Below are positions 63,554 through 64,000 of a DNA stretch of 64,000 bases, in pieces (position 1 is the first letter of the stretch; every line of letters begins with the position of its first letter). Under the pieces are notes generated by a model that searched no databases, was not told where the DNA came from, and was given only the letters and a program-made list of their open reading frames with translations. The position numbers and the translations under genes are program-made. This DNA is from Serpentinimonas maccroryi (GTDB lineage: Bacteria; Pseudomonadota; Gammaproteobacteria; Burkholderiales; Burkholderiaceae_C), in contig NZ_AP014569.1 of the NCBI RefSeq assembly GCF_000828915.1, positions 62,001-126,000 of the forward strand. The letters are read 5' to 3'.

Positions 63554-64000
63554 TTAGAGGATTTGCAGGTGTTCGGTGCCCGCCCCCAGATCGGTGTTGC
63601 GGGCGCGCTGGCTTTGCAGCTTGATGCGCAGCTTGAGGTCGTTTTGCGAGTCGGCGTTGCGCAGGGCTTCTTCGTAGCTGATCAGGTTGGCCTCGAAGGC
63701 CGTAAAGAGCGACTGGTCGAAGGTCTGCATCCCGACCTCGACGCTCTTTTTCATGGTCTCCTTGAGCTCGTTGATCTCGCCCTTCATGATCTGGTCGGCG
63801 ATCAGGCCGCTGTGCAGCAAAATCTCGACCACGGCGTAGCGGCCCTTGCCGTCTTGGCGCGGCAGCAGGCGCTGCGCCACCATGCCGCGCAGGTTGAGCG
63901 AGACGTCCTTCAGAATCTGGGCGTGCACCGCTTCGGGGAAGAAGTTGATGATGCGCTCCATGGCCTGGTTGGCGCTGTTGGCGTGCAGCGTGGCCAAGCA
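63554..64000 (-). CDS. pilU: PilT/PilU-type retraction ATPase, 3' part
   Basis: The frame runs off the right edge. The visible 147 or so residues start in the conserved LATLHANSANQAMERIINFFP region and include LRGMVAQRLLPRQDGKGRYAVVEIL (in pieces) and IADQIMKGEINELKETMKKS, ending with a GxGTEHLQIL-like tail. NxxxxAxERIINF and the long tail favour PilU over PilT. The Walker A and Asp boxes lie outside the window. It drives type IV pilus retraction. The TTG at 63997 is inside the gene and not a start. Confidence 0.88.
   Translation of the reverse strand, partial: CLATLHANSANQAMERIINFFPEAVHAQILKDVSLNLRGMVAQRLLPRQDGKGRYAVVEILLHSGLIADQIMKGEINELKETMKKSVEVGMQTFDQSLFTAFEANLISYEEALRNADSQNDLKLRIKLQSQRARNTDLGAGTEHLQIL

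Overview
The window is GC-rich chromosomal DNA from a facultatively anaerobic betaproteobacterium, most likely Burkholderiales/Comamonadaceae. This rests on the gene families, the dense ATGA-overlapping operons and the nar, fds and phasin gene types. The combination of an NAD-linked formate dehydrogenase, a formate/oxalate-type antiporter and an SbtA/SbtB-like bicarbonate system would suit a formate- or hydrogen-using autotroph short of inorganic carbon (a Serpentinomonas-like lifestyle). The genus is a guess, not a result.

Layout. 1-3.3 kb is a mobile-element junction: the 3' end of an istB-like gene, an IS481-family element with recognisable inverted repeats, an SBF/ACR3-type transporter gene, and a doubly deleted IS3-family relic with both terminal repeats. 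3.3-6.1 kb holds a DadA-like dehydrogenase behind a tandem glycine riboswitch, and a class V aminotransferase with a clear terminator. 6.1-12.6 kb is one minus-strand operon for ubiquinone synthesis: ubiU, ubiV, a hemolysin III/PAQR gene, ubiT, a DGC zinc-binding-like gene, ubiX, ubiD and a methyltransferase. UbiU and UbiV keep the Fe-S cysteine patterns of the O2-independent hydroxylation system. 12.7-23.5 kb holds general metabolism: a YbdK-like ligase, a CPA2 antiporter, DAHP synthase with an aromatic leader peptide and attenuator, an Atm1-type ABC exporter, pyrC, B12-dependent nrdJ and a nitronate monooxygenase-like enzyme.

23.7-40.9 kb is a respiratory nitrate region: narX-narL, three NarK-type transporters with a universal stress protein among them, narGHJI, a PpiC-type isomerase, and a divergent nnrS. 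41.0-51.8 kb is a formate/carbon region: fdhD-fdsG-fdsB-fdsA (in two pieces)-fdsD on the minus strand, and divergently an OxlT-like carrier, sbtA-sbtB, a nitroreductase-like gene and mobA. 51.8-64 kb has an M48 protease, moaC, a 3-hydroxybutyryl-CoA dehydrogenase, a phasin with PhaR-like operators, a small CopD-like membrane protein, a Pat-type acetyltransferase, a DUF502 protein, rsmI, yraN, a DolP-like lipoprotein, a 3-hydroxyisobutyrate dehydrogenase-family enzyme, and the 3' end of a pilU-like gene cut by the window edge.

How it fits together: nitrate respiration needs quinone when oxygen is absent, which the ubiUVT operon could supply. Formate dehydrogenase and nitrate reductase both need bis-MGD molybdenum cofactor, and mobA, moaC and fdhD lie in or beside this region. 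Oxidising formate gives NADH and CO2, and the bicarbonate carrier sits beside it. I saw no tRNA, rRNA, CRISPR array or replication origin.
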